Of a stretch of 64,000 nucleotides of DNA, positions 17,126 through 26,848 are shown in pieces; within the stretch, counting starts at the first letter, position 1, and each line of letters starts with the position of its first letter. The stretch comes from Tepidamorphus gemmatus. Its GTDB lineage: Bacteria > Pseudomonadota > Alphaproteobacteria > Rhizobiales > Tepidamorphaceae. The stretch lies in assembly GCF_004346195.1 (NCBI RefSeq), contig NZ_SMAK01000002.1:372001-436000 (forward strand). Direction: 5' to 3'. The translations under genes were made by a program, and so were the position numbers. The notes under the pieces are model-generated. The model saw only the letters and a program-made list of their open reading frames with translations. It was not told the origin of the DNA and searched no databases.

Positions 17126-17446
17126 TCACTGAATCTTTTCGACGAAGATCTTGATCCGGCCGCCACAGGACAGGCCGACGCGCCAGGCGGTCTCGTCGGC
17201 GACGCCGAACTCCAGCGTCCGCGGCCGGCCGTCGCCAATCACGTCGATCGCCTCGGAAATCACCGCGCCCTCGACGCACCCCCCGGAGACCGACCCTTCG
17301 AAATTGCCGTCGCCGTCGATCACCAGATGGCTGCCGACCGGACGGGGGGCCGATCCCCAGGTCTCGACGACGGTGGCCAGCGCCACCTCGCGCCCCTCCA
17401 GCCGCCACGCCTCGGCGATCGCCAATGGATCGTTCTCGGTGCTCAT
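17126..17446 (-). CDS. XdhC family protein, N-terminal domain only
   Basis: 106 aa from the ATG at 17446. It contains the XdhC/CoxI N-domain features: VALATVVETWGSAPRPVGSH, the Cys in GSVSGGCVEGAVI, and LEFGVADETAWRVGLSCGG with a second Cys. These cysteines are implicated in handling the sulfurated Mo cofactor. It follows coxE by 25 bases and precedes the Rossmann-half gene by about 150 bases. Together the two halves make one XdhC equivalent serving CoxL maturation. Confidence 0.88.
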   Translation of the reverse strand: MSTENDPLAIAEAWRLEGREVALATVVETWGSAPRPVGSHLVIDGDGNFEGSVSGGCVEGAVISEAIDVIGDGRPRTLEFGVADETAWRVGLSCGGRIKIFVEKIQ

Positions 17447-17471
17447 GGCCGTCAGCTCCCCATTGCAGCGC

Positions 17472-18692
17472 TCATGCGGCCATCTGTCGCCTGAGCCACT
17501 TCCTCGGATCGTCCACGGCGGAGCGGCGCGCGTCGAGCGCGTGAACGAGGTCCGCCATCGCCGCGAGATTGTGAATGGGCCGGAATTCGTCGACGTGGGG
17601 AAGCATCGTGACGATGCCTCCAGCCTTCGCCTCGAAGCCATCGAAGCGCAGCAGCGGGTTGAGCCAGACAAGCCGCCGGCACGACCGGTGGAGCCGGTCC
17701 ATCTCGAAGCCGAGCGCGTCGCGCCCGTCACGCTCGAGCCCGTCGGTAACCAGCAGCACCACGGCCCCTTGCCCCAGTACCCGGCGCGACCATTTGCGAT
17801 TGAATTCGTGCAGGCAGGAGCCGATCCGGGTACCACCCGCCCAGTCGGCGACGAGGCCGGAGCAGCGTTCGAGCGCCTCGTCCGGATCCCTCGCCTTCAA
17901 CTGACGGGTAATGTTGGTCAGCCTCGTGCCGAACACGAAGCTCGAGACCTTGCGCACCTCGGTCAGCGCATGAAGGAAGTGCAGGAACATCCGGCTGTAC
18001 TGCGTCATCGATCCTGAAATGTCGCAGATCGCCACCAGCGGCGGATGCCGCTCGACAGGTGCGCGCGTCTTCAGGTCGATCATGCCGCCTGCGCGGATGC
18101 TGGCGCGGAACGAGCGCCTGAGGTCGATGCGTCGGCCGTCCGGCGACGGCGCGAGCCGGCGCGTACGCACCTTGTCGGCGGGCAGGATCATGGCGGCGAT
18201 CAGGCGGCGGGCTGCCGCGATCTCGGCCGCCGTCATCTGCTCGAAGTCCTTGCGCTGGAGAACTTCGTGGGCCGAAAGGGTGAGGCGCGCATCGACCTCC
18301 ACCTTCGGCTTGGGGCGCCTGGGTTCGCGCTCCTCGTTCTTCAGGAGCGCGTCGGCGACCCGGGAACGCACCTCGTCCTTCTGCCGGTTCGGATCGCCGG
18401 GCGCGGTCGGCATCAATTGCGCCATAAGCCGCTCGAGGAGCGCGCGCTTGCGCCAGTAGAGCCGGAAGGCCTGGTCGAACAGCTCGTGATCCTCGTGCCG
18501 CTTCACCAGGACCGCGTGCAGCACCCAGTAGAAATCCTCCCGCCGCAGCGTGCCGGCGGTCTCCACCGCGCGGATCGCATCGACGACGGTCCCAGGACCG
18601 ACCCGCATCCCGGCCGCACGCAGTGCCCGGGCGAAATGCACGATATTGTCCGCCAGCCGGCCGTCGGCGCGCATCGAGCCTTCAGCGGTCAT
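17472..18692 (-). CDS. coxE: CoxE-like VWA domain protein
   Basis: 406 aa. The C-terminal half is a von Willebrand A domain with an intact MIDAS (CDISGSMTQYSRM, then ADWAGGTRIG and LVTDGLER). The N-terminal half has the CoxE helical region (VHFARALRAAGMRVGPG). CoxE works with the AAA+ ATPase CoxD in assembling the Cu/S-Mo or related active site of CoxL in carboxydotrophs; for form II enzymes the same maturation role is inferred. It lies in the run coxD-coxE-xdhC. Confidence 0.9.
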   Translation of the reverse strand: MTAEGSMRADGRLADNIVHFARALRAAGMRVGPGTVVDAIRAVETAGTLRREDFYWVLHAVLVKRHEDHELFDQAFRLYWRKRALLERLMAQLMPTAPGDPNRQKDEVRSRVADALLKNEEREPRRPKPKVEVDARLTLSAHEVLQRKDFEQMTAAEIAAARRLIAAMILPADKVRTRRLAPSPDGRRIDLRRSFRASIRAGGMIDLKTRAPVERHPPLVAICDISGSMTQYSRMFLHFLHALTEVRKVSSFVFGTRLTNITRQLKARDPDEALERCSGLVADWAGGTRIGSCLHEFNRKWSRRVLGQGAVVLLVTDGLERDGRDALGFEMDRLHRSCRRLVWLNPLLRFDGFEAKAGGIVTMLPHVDEFRPIHNLAAMADLVHALDARRSAVDDPRKWLRRQMAA

Positions 18693-18797
18693 GACGGCAC
18701 CCCCTGGCGTCTTCCCGGCCGGGGCGCGATGGCTCGCCCTGAAGCCTGTCCGGGATGATGCGGCGCGCGGCGATCGGATCGGCCATCTGCCATGTCC

Positions 18798-19760
18798 TCA
18801 AGCGGGCGCCCGCAAGTCGGCTCGGACCTGGTCGAGCAGCTCCTTGACGCGGGAGCCTTGCATGCGCGCGATGTCGTCCTGATATTTCAGCAGCACCCCC
18901 AGCGTGTCCGAGACGGTGGCTGCGTCGAGCTCGACGGCATCCAGCTCGGTCAAAGCGGTCGCCCAGTCGAGCGTCTCGGCAACCCCGGGCGCCTTGAACA
19001 GGTCCTCGGAACGCAGCGACTGGACGAAGGCGACGATCTGTCTCGACAGTCTGGCCGGCGCGCCCGGGACCTTGGCCTTGAGAATGGCCAGTTCGCGCGC
19101 CGCGTCGGGGTAGTCGACCCAGTGATAGAGACACCGCCGCTTCAGGGCATCGTGGACCTCGCGCGTACGGTTCGAGGTGATGATGACGATCGGCGGATGT
19201 TCGGCCTTCACCGTGCCGATCTCCGGAATCGTCACCTGGAAATCGGACAGGACTTCGAGCAGGAACGCCTCGAACGCCTCGTCGGTCCGGTCGAGTTCGT
19301 CGATCAGCAGCACCGGCGGGCCTGCCGTGTCGGGTTCCAGCGCCTGAAGCAGCGGCCGCTTCACCAGGAAGCGCTCCGAGAACACGTCCTCCCCCAGCCG
19401 CACCCGATCGGCGACGCCCTCCGCCTCCGCCAGCCGGATCTCGATCATCTGGGCGGAATAGTTCCACTCGTAGACGGCCGAGGACACGTCGAGGCCCTCG
19501 TAGCACTGCAGCCGGATCAGCTTCCGACCGAGCGCGCTGGCCAGCACCTTGGCGATCTCGGTCTTGCCCACGCCGGCCTCGCCCTCGAGAAACAGGGGGC
19601 GGCCCATCCTGAGGGCAAGATAGAGTACCGTCGCAAGAGACCGGTCGGCTACGTAGCCGGCGGATGCCAGCAGCGCAACGGTTTCGTCGATCGAGGCAGG
19701 CAGACTGCGAAAGGTCTCGGCCAAGGCGGGCTCCGGATCATGCGGCGCGACCTGCGCCAC
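18798..19760 (-). CDS. coxD: CoxD-like MoxR AAA+ ATPase
   Basis: 320 aa. Walker A is EGEAGVGKTE (about residues 57-66), Walker B VLLIDELDRTDEAFEAFLLE, and the sensor 1 region is IVIITSNRTREVHDALKRRC, all of the MoxR/CoxD subfamily. It is the chaperone-like ATPase partner of the VWA protein CoxE encoded next. In Oligotropha CoxD is needed for active-site maturation of CO dehydrogenase; here the target is presumably the form II CoxL. A 37-codon gap containing a short open frame separates it from coxE. Confidence 0.92.
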   Translation of the reverse strand: MAQVAPHDPEPALAETFRSLPASIDETVALLASAGYVADRSLATVLYLALRMGRPLFLEGEAGVGKTEIAKVLASALGRKLIRLQCYEGLDVSSAVYEWNYSAQMIEIRLAEAEGVADRVRLGEDVFSERFLVKRPLLQALEPDTAGPPVLLIDELDRTDEAFEAFLLEVLSDFQVTIPEIGTVKAEHPPIVIITSNRTREVHDALKRRCLYHWVDYPDAARELAILKAKVPGAPARLSRQIVAFVQSLRSEDLFKAPGVAETLDWATALTELDAVELDAATVSDTLGVLLKYQDDIARMQGSRVKELLDQVRADLRAPA

Positions 19761-19859
19761 GGTTCGCTCCGGGCGAGCGGAGCGAGCGCTGGGAACGGTT
19801 GCGACCGGCGCCCGTGGACGCCGGCCGCTCCAGTCAAATAGGCCCGGACCGCCGACGGC

Positions 19860-20651
19860 TCAAGCGGCGGCCACCGCGCGCCTGGCCATTACCGCGACCA
19901 GATTGGCCCGGTACTCGGCGCTGCCATGGATGTCACTGTTCAGGCCTTCAGCCGAAACCTCCAGGCCGTCCAGCGCCTTCGGCGCGAAGCGCTGGCTCAG
20001 CGCCGCCTCGAACTGCGGAACGCGGAAGACGCAGGGGCCGGCCCCGGTGACGGCGACGCGGACCTCGCCGCCGCGCTTGGAGACGAAGACTCCGACCAGG
20101 GCATATCGCGAGGCCGGGTTGGCGAATTTCGCATAGCCTGCCTTGCGCGGCACCGGGAACAGCACCTTGGTAATGATTTCCCCCGGCTCAAGCGCCGTCT
20201 CGAACATGCCGGTGAAGAAGTCGTCCGCCGCGATGCGCCGCTTGTTGGTCACGATGGTTGCGCCAAGTCCGAGACAGGCGGCGGGATAGTCGGCGTTCGG
20301 ATCATTGTTGGCGACGGACCCACCGATGGTGCCGCGGTGTCGGACATGGGGATCGCCGATTCCCGCGGCGAGCTTGGCGAGGGCCGGAATCGAGGACCGC
20401 ACGATCTGCGACTCCGCCACCTCGGCATGCCGGGTCATGGCGCCGATGTGCAGCGTCCGTCCCTTCAGCTCGATGCCCGACAGATCGGGGATGCCCGACA
20501 GGTCGATGAGATCGGACGGCGCGGCGAGCCGCTGCTTCATGGTCGGCAGCAGGGTATGACCGCCTGCCAGCAGCTTGGCGTCCTCGTGCTTGGCCAGAAG
20601 CGCGGCCGCCTTCCGGATCGAGTCCGGCCGATGATAGTTGAACTGGTACAT
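19860..20651 (-). CDS. coxM: CoxM-like FAD-binding subunit
   Basis: 263 aa, the medium subunit of a molybdenum hydroxylase. FAD-binding motifs are AKLLAGGHTLLPTMKQRLA (about residues 25-43) and GTIGGSVANNDPNADYPAA (about residues 103-121). It carries electrons from the iron-sulfur subunit to an external acceptor. It lies directly after coxL, giving the transcription order S-L-M found in form II clusters rather than the M-S-L order of true CO dehydrogenases. Confidence 0.93.
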   Translation of the reverse strand: MYQFNYHRPDSIRKAAALLAKHEDAKLLAGGHTLLPTMKQRLAAPSDLIDLSGIPDLSGIELKGRTLHIGAMTRHAEVAESQIVRSSIPALAKLAAGIGDPHVRHRGTIGGSVANNDPNADYPAACLGLGATIVTNKRRIAADDFFTGMFETALEPGEIITKVLFPVPRKAGYAKFANPASRYALVGVFVSKRGGEVRVAVTGAGPCVFRVPQFEAALSQRFAPKALDGLEVSAEGLNSDIHGSAEYRANLVAVMARRAVAAA

Positions 20652-20663
20652 CCGGATGCCTCC

Positions 20664-23027
20664 CTATTCCGCGGCCGCGCGACGGACTGACTTCTGGGCA
20701 GCCTGCCAGATTGCCTGAGGCGTGGCAGGCATGGCGATGTCCTCGTGGCCGAGCGCGTCGGTGAGCGCGTTGATCACCGCAGCCGGTGCGGCGATCGCCC
20801 CGGCCTCGCCGCAGCCCTTGATGCCGAGCGGGTTGGACGGACACGGCGTCACCGTCGTGTCAACCTTGAAGCTCGGCAGGTTGTCGGCGCGCGGCATGGT
20901 GTAGTCCATGAACGAGCCGGTCAGCAGCTGGCCGGACTCGTCATAGCGGGCGCCTTCCAGAAGCGCCTGACCGATGCCCTGCGCGATCCCGCCATGGACC
21001 TGCCCCTCGACAATCATCGGATTGATGACGGTGCCGAAATCATCGACCGCCACCCAGCTGACGATCTCGCTCGCGCCGGTATCCGGATCGACCTCGATCT
21101 CGCAGATGTGACAGCCGGCAGGGAAGGTGAAGTTGGTGGGATCGTAGAAGGCTCCCTCCTTCAGACCCGGCTCGATTTCCGATGTCGGGAACTTGTGCGC
21201 GACGTAGGCGCCCAGCGCGACCGAGGTCCAGTCGATCGACTTGTCGGTGCCTGACACGACGAAATTGCCGTTCCTGAATTCGACATCGGCCTCGGACGCC
21301 TCAAGCAGGTGCGCAGCGATCTTCTTGGCCTTCGCGATCACCTTGTCGAGCGCCTTGGAGATTGCCGACATGCCGACCGCGCCGGAGCGCGATCCGTAGG
21401 TGCCCATGCCGAACTGCACCTTGTCCGTGTCGCCGTGGACGATCGAGACGTTCTCGAAGGGAATGCCGAGCCGATCGGCAACCAGCTGGGCGAACGTCGT
21501 CTCGTGCCCCTGGCCGTGGCTGTGCGAGCCGGTCAGAATCTCAACGGTGCCGACCGGATTGACCCTGACCTCAGCGGACTCCCACAGGCCGACGCCACCG
21601 CCGAGGGAGCCCACTGCCTGCGACGGCGCTATTCCGCAGGCCTCGATGTAGGTCGAGAAGCCGATGCCGCGCAGCTTGCCGCGTCTGGCGGCCTCGCGCT
21701 TGCGCTTGCCGAAGCCCTTGTAATCGGCCAGCTCCAGCGCCTTCGACAGCGAGGCATGATAGTCGCCGATGTCATAGGCCATGATCACCGGCGTTTGGTG
21801 CGGAAACTTGCGGATGAAGTTGCGCTTGCGGAAGGTCGCGGGATCGACGCCGATCTCGCGGGCCGTCACCTCCATCAGCCGTTCCACGACGAAGGTCGCT
21901 TCCGGCCGACCGGCACCGCGATACGCGTCGACCGGCGTGGTGTTCGTGTAGACCGTGTCGACCTCGCAGTAGATCGTCGGAATGTCGTACTGGCCCGACA
22001 GCAGCGTGGCGTAGAGGTAGGTCGGGACCGACGAGGCGAAGAGGTTCATGTAGCCGCCGACATTGGCGAGCGTCTTGACCCGCATGCCCAGGATACGGCC
22101 GCGGTCGTCGGTGGCCAGTTCAGCACGGGTAATGTGGTCACGACCGTGCGCATCGGACAGGAAGGCTTCGGTGCGATCGCAGGTCCACTTGACGGGCCGG
22201 CCGACCTTCTTCGACGCCCAGGTGCAGACCGTCTCCTCGGGATAGACATAGATCTTGGAGCCGAATCCGCCGCCGACGTCGGGCGCGATCACCCTCAGCT
22301 TGTGTTCGGGTGCCACGTTGAGGAACGCCGACATCACGAGCCGCGCGACGTGCGGGTTCTGGCTCGTCGTCCACAGCGTGTAGTGGTCGCTGCCGGGATC
22401 GTATTCGCCAACGGCCGCGCGCGGCTCCATGGCATTGGGCACCAGGCGGTTGTTGACCAGCTCGATCGTGGTGATGTGGTGCGCCTTCCTGAACGCCGCC
22501 TCCGTCGCCGCCTTGTCGCCGATCTCCCATTCGAAGGCGGTGTTGCGGGGCACATCGTCGTGCACCAGCGTTCCAGACGACTGGGCCGTTGCCAGATCCA
22601 CGACGGCCGGCAGCACCTCGTAATCGACGCTGACCGCCTCGGCGGCATCGCGCGCCTGCCGCACCGTTTCGGCGATGATCACTGCCACCGGGTCCCCGAC
22701 ATAGCGGACCTTGCCCTGCGCCAGGCAGGGGTGGCCGGGCGTCTTCATCGGCGAACCATCCTTCGAATGGATCATCCATCCGCACGGCAGCGGCCCGATC
22801 CCATCGGCGGCAAGGTCCGTGCCGGTCAGCACCGCAAGGACGCCGGGCATCTCGAGCGCCGCCTTGGCATCGATGCTCCTGATGGTGGCGTGTGCGTGCG
22901 GTGACCGCAGGAAGTAGGCGTGGACCTGGCCGGGCCGATTGACGTCATCCGTGTAGTGTCCCTTGCCCGTGATGAAGCGCTTGTCCTCGACGCGCTTCAC
23001 ACGAGCACCGATTCCGGTCGCACTCAT
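20664..23027 (-). CDS. coxL: Form II CoxL-type molybdenum hydroxylase large subunit
   Basis: 787 aa from the ATG at 23027, chosen for the GGGAGGAGA six bases upstream; an ATG nine codons earlier (23054) lacks such a site. The xanthine-oxidase-family Mo-binding subunit is complete: [29 protein letters not shown], and the C-terminal [12 protein letters not shown] with the catalytic Glu. The active-site loop reads AYRGAGRPE (about residue 365), the form II signature, whereas aerobic CO dehydrogenase (form I) has AYRCSFR with the Cu-binding Cys. The substrate is therefore uncertain and may be an aldehyde, purine or other hydroxylatable compound. Confidence 0.93.
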   Translation of the reverse strand: MSATGIGARVKRVEDKRFITGKGHYTDDVNRPGQVHAYFLRSPHAHATIRSIDAKAALEMPGVLAVLTGTDLAADGIGPLPCGWMIHSKDGSPMKTPGHPCLAQGKVRYVGDPVAVIIAETVRQARDAAEAVSVDYEVLPAVVDLATAQSSGTLVHDDVPRNTAFEWEIGDKAATEAAFRKAHHITTIELVNNRLVPNAMEPRAAVGEYDPGSDHYTLWTTSQNPHVARLVMSAFLNVAPEHKLRVIAPDVGGGFGSKIYVYPEETVCTWASKKVGRPVKWTCDRTEAFLSDAHGRDHITRAELATDDRGRILGMRVKTLANVGGYMNLFASSVPTYLYATLLSGQYDIPTIYCEVDTVYTNTTPVDAYRGAGRPEATFVVERLMEVTAREIGVDPATFRKRNFIRKFPHQTPVIMAYDIGDYHASLSKALELADYKGFGKRKREAARRGKLRGIGFSTYIEACGIAPSQAVGSLGGGVGLWESAEVRVNPVGTVEILTGSHSHGQGHETTFAQLVADRLGIPFENVSIVHGDTDKVQFGMGTYGSRSGAVGMSAISKALDKVIAKAKKIAAHLLEASEADVEFRNGNFVVSGTDKSIDWTSVALGAYVAHKFPTSEIEPGLKEGAFYDPTNFTFPAGCHICEIEVDPDTGASEIVSWVAVDDFGTVINPMIVEGQVHGGIAQGIGQALLEGARYDESGQLLTGSFMDYTMPRADNLPSFKVDTTVTPCPSNPLGIKGCGEAGAIAAPAAVINALTDALGHEDIAMPATPQAIWQAAQKSVRRAAAE

Positions 23028-23060
23028 GGCGTCTCCTCCCAGAGACTCGCTCACATCGTG

Positions 23061-23552
23061 TTATTCTGCGGCCATCCGGCCGCTGGCGGTCATCGCCTGC
23101 GCGCCGGCGGCGATCGCCTTGACGATATTGTGATAGCCCGTGCAACGGCACAGATTGCCTTCGAGCTCGTGACGTATCGTGGCTTCGTCGAGGTTCCCGC
23201 CGTGCCGATTGACCATGTCGATCGCCGCCATGATCATGCCCGGCGTGCAGAAACCGCACTGCAGGCCGTGGTTGTCGCGGAAGGCTTCCTGCATCGGATG
23301 AAGCTGGTCGCCACGCGCCAGCCCCTCGATCGTCGTCACCGAACTGCCGTTGCACTGCACGGCGAGCGTGGTGCAGGACTTCACGGCCTTGCCGTCGAGA
23401 TGCACGACGCAGGCACCGCACTGGCTGGTGTCGCAGCCGACATGGGTGCCGGTCAGCCGCAACATGTCGCGGAGGAATTCGACCAGCAACGTCCGGTTGT
23501 CCACGTCACGGGACTCGGGTTTCCCGTTGACCGTAATGGTCACGCTCGTCAT
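23061..23552 (-). CDS. coxS: CoxS-like 2Fe-2S subunit
   Basis: 163 aa from the ATG at 23552, preceded by GGAGGAGGAGAG. It contains both iron-sulfur sites of the family: the plant-ferredoxin type ([13 protein letters not shown] and a later Cys) and the all-helical type (CGFCTPGM and CRCTGY). It passes electrons from the Mo centre of CoxL to FAD in CoxM. First of the three structural genes; 33 bases separate it from coxL. Confidence 0.95.
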   Translation of the reverse strand: MTSVTITVNGKPESRDVDNRTLLVEFLRDMLRLTGTHVGCDTSQCGACVVHLDGKAVKSCTTLAVQCNGSSVTTIEGLARGDQLHPMQEAFRDNHGLQCGFCTPGMIMAAIDMVNRHGGNLDEATIRHELEGNLCRCTGYHNIVKAIAAGAQAMTASGRMAAE

Positions 23553-23714
23553 GTCTGCTCTCCTCCTCCGGACGGCTACGTCCGGGCCTGTGTTGTTATG
23601 GTCGGGTAGGTGCGGCAAATCGGGGGAAAATCCGCAAGTTCGCGCTGTCAGCTACGGTCTGCCCCTCGTATCGGTTCGGTTTCAGGGGATTCTTGTATCC
23701 TATGCCCTCCGAGG

Positions 23715-24185
23715 TCAAGCCGCGTCCGGCGCTTCGCCCGGCGCGAGCCGCTTGCGGAAATTCTCGAAGAACTGATCGGCCGTCTTCTTGGCGGCACCGT
23801 TGACCAGACGCTGGCCGATCTGGGCGATCTTGCCGCCCACCTGCGCGTCGACCTCGTAGGCCAGCACCGTACCGCCGTTCACACCGTCGCGCAGGCTGAC
23901 GACGGCACCCCCCTTGGCGAACCCCGCAACACCGCCCTGCCCCTGTCCGGAGATCCTGTATCCATTCGGCGGATCGATGTCGGAAAGGGTGACGTCGCCC
24001 TTGAAGCGGGCCTTGACGGGGCCGATCTTGCTGACCGCGACAGCCGCGAATTCGGTGTCGCTCACCTTCTCGAAGCTCTCGCAACCGGGGATGCAGGCCG
24101 CCAGGACGGCGGGATCGTTGAGCGCGTTCCACACGGTCTGCCGGTCGGCGGGCAGCTCGACCTCACCGGACATCTTCATCGACAT
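23715..24185 (-). CDS. coxG: CoxG-like SRPBCC protein
   Basis: 156 aa from the ATG at 24185 with AGGAGGA eight bases upstream; the open frame continues upstream without similarity. The START/SRPBCC pattern of the CoxG family is clear: MKMSGEVELPADRQTVW, DPAVLAACIPGCESFE, VKARFKGDVTLSD and the end segment VNGAAKKTADQFFENFRKRL. CoxG has been linked to membrane attachment of the Cox enzyme. It is the promoter-proximal gene of this operon, divergent from pcaB. Confidence 0.9.
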   Translation of the reverse strand: MSMKMSGEVELPADRQTVWNALNDPAVLAACIPGCESFEKVSDTEFAAVAVSKIGPVKARFKGDVTLSDIDPPNGYRISGQGQGGVAGFAKGGAVVSLRDGVNGGTVLAYEVDAQVGGKIAQIGQRLVNGAAKKTADQFFENFRKRLAPGEAPDAA

Positions 24186-24316
24186 GGGCCAATCCTCCTG
24201 CACGACGGGGCGAGACTGTAGCGCAGGCGCAACCGGATTGCAGCGTTGGCGCGTGACTCCACCCCCGCGGGGCGCATAGTCTTCGCGCCAGCGGTCGCAC
24301 AGGGGGCAATTTCGAC

Positions 24317-25660
24317 GTGGATTCCGCATTGCTGTCATCGCTGTTCACGACCCGGGCCATGCGCGAAGTGCTGGGAGACGAATCGCGGATCGACGCGATG
24401 CTGGCGTTTGAAGCGGCGCTCGCCCGGGCCGAGGCAGACGCCGGTGTCATCCCGCCGGACGCCGCCGAGGCGATCGAAGCGGCCTGCCGCAGCTTCACGG
24501 CCGACACCAGAGCGCTGGCGGCGGCGACCCGCACCGCCGGCAATCCGGCGATTCCGCTGGTCAAGGCGCTCACCGCCCACTGTGCAGAGCCGGGACGCGG
24601 CTGGGTACACTGGGGGGCGACCAGCCAGGACGTGATCGACACCGCGACGTCCCTTGTCGGGCGCCGCGCCGTCGCGCTGCTGGACAGCGAGTTGATCCGC
24701 CTGTGCGACGGACTGGCCGCCCTTGCCCTCGCCCATCGCGACACCGTCATGCCCGGGCGCACGCTGTTGCAGCCCGCACTTCCGATTACACTCGGGTTCA
24801 AGGCCGCCCAATGGCTGGATATGACGATGCGTTGCCGCGAGCGACTCGGCGCGGCTGCCGCCGATGCCTGCCTCCTGCAATTCGGCGGGGCGGTGGGGAC
24901 GCTGGCAGCATTGGGGGTGGCGGCAGCGACGGTACGCGAGCGGCTCGGCCAGCTCCTCGAATTGCCGGTGCCGCACCTCGCCTGGCACACATCTCGCGAC
25001 AGGATCGCCCGATTGGGCTGCGAAGTGGCCGTGCTTACGGGAACGCTTGCGAAGATCGCGGGCGATGTCGCCCTGCTGATGCAGGCGGAGATCGCAGAGG
25101 CCTTCGAACCGGCCGCGCCGGGCAAGGGCGGATCCTCGACCATGCCCCAGAAGCGCAATCCCGTGGCAGCTCCCGCCGTCCGCGCCGCGGCCCTGCGCGC
25201 AAACGGGCTCGCCGCTGATCTGATCTCCGCGCTGCCGCAGGAGCACGAACGCGGCGCGGGCGGTTGGCACATGGAGTGGACGGTCCTGCCGGACCTGCTG
25301 CTGGGCGCAGCGGGCGCGCTGTCGCATGTCGGCGAGGTGATCGAGGGGCTGGAGGTCGATCCGGCCCGGATGCGCGCCAATCTGGAGACCGGCGGCGGGA
25401 CGCTGATGTCCGAGGCGCTGATGATGGCGCTCGCACCCAGACTCGGACGACTGGAGGCGCACCGGCTGGTCGCAGACCTCGCACGCCGGACCATCACGGG
25501 CGGCCCGACGCTTCGGCGCCTCGCCGAACAGGATGAGACGGTGCTGGCCGTGCTGGGACGCGAGGGCATCGCTGAGGCGTTCCGGCCGGAAGCCTATCTC
25601 GGCGTTGCCGGAGCGAGTATCGACGAAGCCGTCGCGCGCTGGACGCGGCGGCGAGACTGA
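24317..25660 (+). CDS. pcaB: 3-carboxy-cis,cis-muconate cycloisomerase
   Basis: 447 aa from GTG 24317. It belongs to the fumarase/aspartase superfamily, with HWGATSQDVIDTA (about residues 96-108) and the signature GKGGSSTMPQKRNPV (about residues 268-282). The cytoplasmic enzyme converts 3-carboxy-cis,cis-muconate to 4-carboxymuconolactone in the protocatechuate branch of the beta-ketoadipate pathway. It is followed by pcaD and pcaC. The adenylosuccinate lyase alternative is unlikely because of this context. Confidence 0.93.
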   Translation: MDSALLSSLFTTRAMREVLGDESRIDAMLAFEAALARAEADAGVIPPDAAEAIEAACRSFTADTRALAAATRTAGNPAIPLVKALTAHCAEPGRGWVHWGATSQDVIDTATSLVGRRAVALLDSELIRLCDGLAALALAHRDTVMPGRTLLQPALPITLGFKAAQWLDMTMRCRERLGAAAADACLLQFGGAVGTLAALGVAAATVRERLGQLLELPVPHLAWHTSRDRIARLGCEVAVLTGTLAKIAGDVALLMQAEIAEAFEPAAPGKGGSSTMPQKRNPVAAPAVRAAALRANGLAADLISALPQEHERGAGGWHMEWTVLPDLLLGAAGALSHVGEVIEGLEVDPARMRANLETGGGTLMSEALMMALAPRLGRLEAHRLVADLARRTITGGPTLRRLAEQDETVLAVLGREGIAEAFRPEAYLGVAGASIDEAVARWTRRRD

Positions 25661-25677
25661 GGTTCGCAGGAGGACAG

Positions 25678-26457
25678 ATGCCCCATATCGAAGCCGACGG
25701 AACGCGGATCTACCATGAAATCTCGGGTTCGGCGGGCAAGCCGTGGCTGGTCCTGTCGAACTCTCTCGGCACCCGACTCGAAATGTGGGACGGTCAGGCC
25801 GCAGCGCTGGCGGATGACTTCCGGATACTGCGATACGACAGTCGCGGCCATGGACGATCCGACGCACCGGCAGGCAACTACACGATCGAGCGGCTCGGGC
25901 GGGACGTGCTGACGCTGCTCGACGCGCTCGGCATTGCCAGGGCGCGGTTCTGCGGCCTGTCGATGGGCGGCATGGTCGGCATGTGGCTCGGCATCAACGC
26001 GCCGGACCGTCTCGACCGGCTGGTGCTGTGCAACACGGGCGCACGACTTGGCCCGCCGGAGCTCTGGTCGCAACGTATCGAGGCGGTGGCGAGCGCTGGA
26101 ATGGCGGCGGTGACCGATGCGGTGATCGAACGATGGTTCACGCCGGAATTCCGGGCTGCCCGTCCCGACAAGGTCGCGCCCGTGCGACGGATGCTGCTGG
26201 ATACGCCGGCAGCAGGCTATGCCGGCTGCTGCGCGGCGATCCGCGACATGGACCAGCGCGAGGCCGTGACGTCCATCCGCATTCCAACCCTGGTGATCGG
26301 CGGCAGCCGCGACCCCGCCACCCCGGCGAGCATGGCCGAGGAGCTTGCGTCAAGCATTCCCGGTGCGCGGCTCAGCATCCTGGAGGCGGCCCACCTGTCG
26401 AATATCGAGCAGGAAGAAGCCTTTAACGATACTGTTTCAACCTTCCTGAGAGCCTGA
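25678..26457 (+). CDS. pcaD: 3-oxoadipate enol-lactonase
   Basis: 259-aa alpha/beta hydrolase. The oxyanion region is LSNSLGTRLEMWD, the nucleophile elbow GLSMGG places the catalytic Ser at about residue 95, the Asp lies in GGSRDPATP and the His in AAHLSNIEQ. It hydrolyses 3-oxoadipate enol-lactone to 3-oxoadipate. It starts 17 bases after pcaB with a GGAGGA site and ends one base before pcaC. Confidence 0.94.
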   Translation: MPHIEADGTRIYHEISGSAGKPWLVLSNSLGTRLEMWDGQAAALADDFRILRYDSRGHGRSDAPAGNYTIERLGRDVLTLLDALGIARARFCGLSMGGMVGMWLGINAPDRLDRLVLCNTGARLGPPELWSQRIEAVASAGMAAVTDAVIERWFTPEFRAARPDKVAPVRRMLLDTPAAGYAGCCAAIRDMDQREAVTSIRIPTLVIGGSRDPATPASMAEELASSIPGARLSILEAAHLSNIEQEEAFNDTVSTFLRA

Positions 26458-26458
26458 A

Positions 26459-26848
26459 ATGGACGACAGCGCCCGATTTGAACGTGGCATGGCGAATCGC
26501 CGGGCCGTGCTCGGCGATGCCCATGTCGACCGCGCGACGGCACGCACGACCGAGGTCGATCGCGACTTCCAGAACCTGATCACCCGCTATGCCTGGGGCG
26601 AGATATGGGATCGTCCCGGTCTCGACCGACGCACGCGCAGCCTGCTGACGCTGGTGATGCTGCTCGCCCTTGGCCACGAGGAGGAGTTCAAGTTGCATTT
26701 GCGCGCCTCGGCCGCCTGCGGGGTGACCCGCGGCGAGGTCATCGAGGCGCTCCTGCAAGCGGCGATCTACTGCGGTGTGCCGGCGGCCAATACGGCGTTC
26801 CGGCATGCCAAGGACGTGTTCGCCGAGATGGATTCCGTGCACTCCTAA
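26459..26848 (+). CDS. pcaC: 4-carboxymuconolactone decarboxylase
   Basis: 129 aa, the usual stand-alone PcaC length (not fused to PcaD). The CMD signature is seen in ARTTEVDRDFQNLITRYAWG, RTRSLLTLVMLLALGHEEEF and LLQAAIYCGVPAANTAF. It decarboxylates 4-carboxymuconolactone to the enol-lactone used by PcaD. The protocatechuate dioxygenase genes pcaGH are not in this window. The gene ends four bases inside the convergent AraC-type regulator gene. Confidence 0.94.
   Translation: MDDSARFERGMANRRAVLGDAHVDRATARTTEVDRDFQNLITRYAWGEIWDRPGLDRRTRSLLTLVMLLALGHEEEFKLHLRASAACGVTRGEVIEALLQAAIYCGVPAANTAFRHAKDVFAEMDSVHS

Noticed and set aside
18693-18797. 34-codon minus-strand frame between coxD and coxE
   Set aside because: Short, Arg-rich and without similarity; possibly a coupling leader for coxE but unsupported.
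21309-22904. A 531-codon plus-strand frame inside coxL
   Set aside because: Antisense shadow of coxL, whose motifs are unambiguous.
20664-24185. Reading the cox genes as an aerobic CO dehydrogenase
   Set aside because: CoxL has the form II loop AYRGAGR and lacks the Cu-binding Cys of AYRCSFR; gene order is also form II.
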